From the NCBI GenBank assembly GCA_001830645.1, contig MIBM01000410.1:28238-36178 (forward strand): a stretch of DNA of 7,941 bases, read 5' to 3'. The notes below the pieces were generated by a model. The model was not told the DNA's origin. It saw only the letters and a list, made by a program, of their open reading frames with translations, and did not search any database. A program made the translations under genes and the position numbers. The stretch comes from Spirochaetes bacterium RIFOXYC1_FULL_54_7. Its GTDB lineage: Bacteria; Spirochaetota; Spirochaetia; Treponematales; UBA12059. Below are positions 6,218-7,941 of this stretch, piece by piece (position 1 is the stretch's first letter; every line of letters starts with the position of its first letter).

Positions 6218-7091
6218 AAGCAAGATTTCTTCGATAATCCAACGAATTTCACCAGAAGACCTGGTTTCACAGGAATCACGGGAACGTTTTCTTGGTTTGC
6301 TACCGGACAGTCTTTTTTCAACTGTTGGGGGAAACACGGCGTGTGTGGAATTCTGCACATCCGAACATTGCCGTATAGTCTTCGACGCCGGGACAGGCAT
6401 AAGGAACCTTGGACAGGAGATTGTAGCTGCAAAAAAGCCAGACGCCATTCACCTGTTCTTCTCTCATTTCCATTGGGATCATGTTCAAGGGCTTCCTTTT
6501 TTCGCGCCAGGTTTTGATAAGGCGAATACTCTGGTTATGTACAGCCCGGATCCACACCTCTGCGAAATACTGGAGGGTCAGATGAGGCAACCATATTTCC
6601 CGATCGGGATGGATGCCATGCAAGCCAGCAAAGAATACGTTCATCTGGAGGGAGAAGGCGTAAAAATTGGAAAGGTCAAAATCCGACATCGACTTATGAG
6701 CCATCCAGGGGGTTGTTACAGCTATGCAGTGGAGGAAGATGGACGAAAAGCCATCTATTCAACTGATACGGAGCTTGATCCTGCTGATTTTGACAGAACA
6801 CCGGCCAACGATTCATATTTCAGGAATGCAGATGCATTGATCATCGATGCCCAATATACCTTGGAGGAAGCTATAGAGAAGCGATATTGGGGACATTCAT
6901 CCTTCAGCCTTGCAGCTGACTTTGCGGCAAGCTGGAATATCAAGCGGCTGATTTTGTTTCATCATGAACCAGCATATGGTGATCAGAAAGTAGGGTCAAT
7001 TCTGAAATCAGCCGCCTGGTATCTTGGTCACATGGAAGAGCGTGGTATACAGGTCATACTGGCTCGGGAAGGACTGGAAATTGACGTTTGA
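6153..7091 (+). CDS. Metallo-beta-lactamase-fold hydrolase
   Basis: A 312-residue MBL-fold protein expected to bind two metal ions and hydrolyse a phosphodiester or similar bond in the cytoplasm (no signal peptide). The N-terminus MKIRFWGVRGSLPTP and GGNTACVEF (58-66) are typical of a COG1235/PhnP-like group. The metal motif is H105-F-H107-W-D109-H110, with His184 in SHPGG, Asp205 in YSTDTE and His270 in LFHHEP as the further expected ligands, so the site looks complete and active. About 40 residues (16-57, ISSIIQRISPEDLVSQESRE and neighbours) are inserted between the first strand and GGNT, compared with shorter relatives. The substrate is unknown; cyclic nucleotide or cyclic phosphate esters are possible. 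It starts 65 nt inside the cysteine-cluster gene with its own GGAG site, so expression is probably coupled. Confidence 0.92.
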   Translation: MKIRFWGVRGSLPTPLTPSSLKSKISSIIQRISPEDLVSQESRERFLGLLPDSLFSTVGGNTACVEFCTSEHCRIVFDAGTGIRNLGQEIVAAKKPDAIHLFFSHFHWDHVQGLPFFAPGFDKANTLVMYSPDPHLCEILEGQMRQPYFPIGMDAMQASKEYVHLEGEGVKIGKVKIRHRLMSHPGGCYSYAVEEDGRKAIYSTDTELDPADFDRTPANDSYFRNADALIIDAQYTLEEAIEKRYWGHSSFSLAADFAASWNIKRLILFHHEPAYGDQKVGSILKSAAWYLGHMEERGIQVILAREGLEIDV

Positions 7092-7116
7092 TCAGTATGC
7101 GAATCACCGGGAAGCC

Positions 7117-7305
7117 ATGGATTTCAAAGGCGACGAAATTGTTGCCATCTACCTGGCACTAGTTGAACAGGAAGATAGGCTGGATCGCTTCCAGCTAGCT
7201 ACATTGGAACGATTGCGTTCATCGTTGTACGGTAACCTTTCGGTAGAGCAAATGGAAGATCTTGTTGAATCCTATTCTGCGAGACTGGCAAATCCCCAGG
7301 TGTGA
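7117..7305 (+). CDS. Small protein of unknown function (62 aa)
   Basis: A 62-residue, acidic, probably all-helical cytoplasmic protein (DEIVAIYLALVEQEDRLD, then LATLERLRSSLYGNLSVEQMEDLVESY). It has no Cys, signal peptide or membrane segment, and I do not recognise the family. The chosen ATG at 7117 lies 25 nt after the MBL stop, with GGGA at 7109-7112 close upstream. In-frame alternatives are a TTG at 7081, preceded by GGAAGGA at 7067-7073 and giving 74 residues with an 11-nt overlap, and an ATG at 7024 deep inside the MBL gene, which is less likely. Its position between two real genes and its amphipathic helix pattern favour a true gene, but conservation has not been checked. Confidence 0.6.
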   Translation: MDFKGDEIVAIYLALVEQEDRLDRFQLATLERLRSSLYGNLSVEQMEDLVESYSARLANPQV

Positions 7306-7336
7306 CGGGGCAACAAGCTTACTACCATCACACCTG
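7297..7336. repeat. Perfect 9-bp inverted repeat upstream of mltG
   Basis: CAGGTGTGA (7297-7305) and TCACACCTG (7328-7336) are exact reverse complements separated by 22 nt. The left arm includes the stop codon of the small gene; the right arm ends 4 nt before the mltG ribosome binding site. There is no T-run after it, so it is not a classical terminator. It could be a protein-binding operator or an mRNA hairpin affecting mltG translation. Confidence 0.6.
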
Positions 7337-7340
7337 CATT

Positions 7341-7345
7341 GGAGG
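7341..7345 (+). promoter_or_regulatory. Strong ribosome binding site of mltG
   Basis: A full GGAGG core lies 5 nt before the ATG at 7351. It fixes the start and gives the expected short cytoplasmic N-terminus before the membrane anchor. Confidence 0.8.
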
Positions 7346-7350
7346 AATAG

Positions 7351-7941
7351 ATGCCTGAAAAGGTAGCCAGCCGAAAGGCCTTGAAGATATTTGTTGTTCT
7401 ATCATCCATGCTTGTTCTGGTTATGATAGCCCTGCTGGTTGGAGCCCTGTTCTTTGTTGATTTCCTGGATGCTCCTACAGGATCCATTGATAAAAATGGC
7501 CTTGAATTCCGTGTTTCTCCTGGTGAATCGGCGGTAGCTGTAGCAAGGCGTCTTCAGGAAGCCGGCGCAATACGTTCGACTGATTTGTTCAGACTACTCG
7601 TAAAGTTCAGGGGACAAGAACAAAGACTAAAGACAGGTATTTACCTTATAGGTCCTGGCTTATCCGGCTCTTCTATCGCTGACCTCATTGTATCGGGACA
7701 GCAGATGCAGGTGAGGGTAAGTCTACCCGAAGGCTCGGGACTGGATGCCTTGGCTGCAGCTGCGGAAACCTCAGGTGTAGCTTCAGCTTCTTCAGTGATT
7801 GCAGCTTCAACCAATCCGGCTTTGCTTTCTTCATTCGGTATTCCTGCGGCATCCATGATCGGGTATCTCTTCCCGGATACGTACCTGCTCCCACCTGAGG
7901 CTGGCGCGGAGGCTCTCTTGCGGTTGATGGTTGAAACCTTC
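7351..7941 (+). CDS. mltG: Endolytic murein transglycosylase MltG (YceG-like), 3' end missing
   Basis: The 197 codons present run off the right edge. MltG is a bitopic inner-membrane lytic transglycosylase that cuts nascent glycan strands within the chain and so sets their length during cell-wall synthesis. Residues 1-10 (MPEKVASRKA) are the positively charged cytoplasmic tail and about 11-36 a single membrane helix. Residues 52-119 form a LysM-like segment: FRVSPGESAVAVARRLQEAGAI, then LKTGIYLIGPGLSGSSIADLIVSG. VSLPEGSGLDALA (123-135) corresponds to the family's IPEG stretch, and GYLFPDTYLLPP (about 171-182) is a family hallmark. The residue just before that Gly is Ile rather than the more usual Glu. 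The catalytic Glu lies beyond the window, so activity cannot be judged. It follows the 62-aa gene after 45 nt containing the inverted repeat. Confidence 0.93.
   Translation, partial: MPEKVASRKALKIFVVLSSMLVLVMIALLVGALFFVDFLDAPTGSIDKNGLEFRVSPGESAVAVARRLQEAGAIRSTDLFRLLVKFRGQEQRLKTGIYLIGPGLSGSSIADLIVSGQQMQVRVSLPEGSGLDALAAAAETSGVASASSVIAASTNPALLSSFGIPAASMIGYLFPDTYLLPPEAGAEALLRLMVETF

Noticed and set aside
6318..6704. Minus-strand open frame of 128 residues inside the MBL gene
   Set aside because: It is antisense to the HxHxDH-containing hydrolase and lacks coding features of its own.
7297..7336. Inverted repeat as an intrinsic terminator
   Set aside because: The loop is 22 nt and no T-run follows; the next bases are the mltG ribosome binding site.

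Overview
The window is a gene-dense bacterial chromosomal segment of roughly even base composition. It has sigma70-type promoters, GGAG-type ribosome binding sites and tightly packed or overlapping genes. The best guess for the host is a spirochaete of the Treponema/Spirochaeta kind. This rests on the combination of a divergent galactokinase-like GHMP kinase, SurE, a TPR protein and an exported TPR/NHL-propeller protein, plus a lipoprotein with a loose lipobox (LANC). No marker gene here proves it. No phage, IS, CRISPR or other accessory element is visible.

Layout. (1) Positions 1-507, minus strand: the 5' part of a proline/glutamate-rich lipoprotein gene that runs off the left edge. (2) Positions 508-662: a divergent intergenic region with one good promoter for each side, both placing the transcription start almost on the start codon. 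(3) Positions 663-5363, plus strand: a four-gene operon of galactokinase-like kinase, surE 5'-nucleotidase, cytoplasmic TPR protein, and an exported TPR + NHL beta-propeller + vWA-like protein. The last three genes overlap by 4 nt at each junction. (4) Positions 5379-5638: a tRNA unit with its own promoter, tRNA-Thr(UGU), tRNA-Tyr(GUA) and a strong intrinsic terminator. (5) Positions 5693-7305: a YkgJ-type cysteine-cluster protein, a metallo-beta-lactamase-fold hydrolase whose start lies 65 nt inside the previous gene, and a 62-residue protein of unknown function. (6) From 7351 to the right edge: the N-terminal two thirds or so of an MltG/YceG-type endolytic murein transglycosylase, preceded by a perfect 9-bp inverted repeat.

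How the genes may work together. The 663-5363 operon joins a small-molecule kinase and a nucleotide phosphatase in the cytoplasm to two repeat-scaffold proteins, one of them exported; the physiological link is not evident from sequence. The second group pairs a multi-cysteine metal-binding protein with a metallohydrolase under translational coupling. MltG at the right edge sets glycan-strand length during cell-wall synthesis.

The most notable points are the GHMP kinase that keeps the galactokinase fold motifs but lacks the usual sugar-contacting Arg and Asp, the degenerate metal site of the exported vWA-like domain, the near-leaderless arrangement of both divergent promoters, the 65-nt out-of-frame gene overlap, and a U-U mismatch in the tRNA-Thr anticodon stem. 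I see nothing that amounts to a clearly new multi-gene system.
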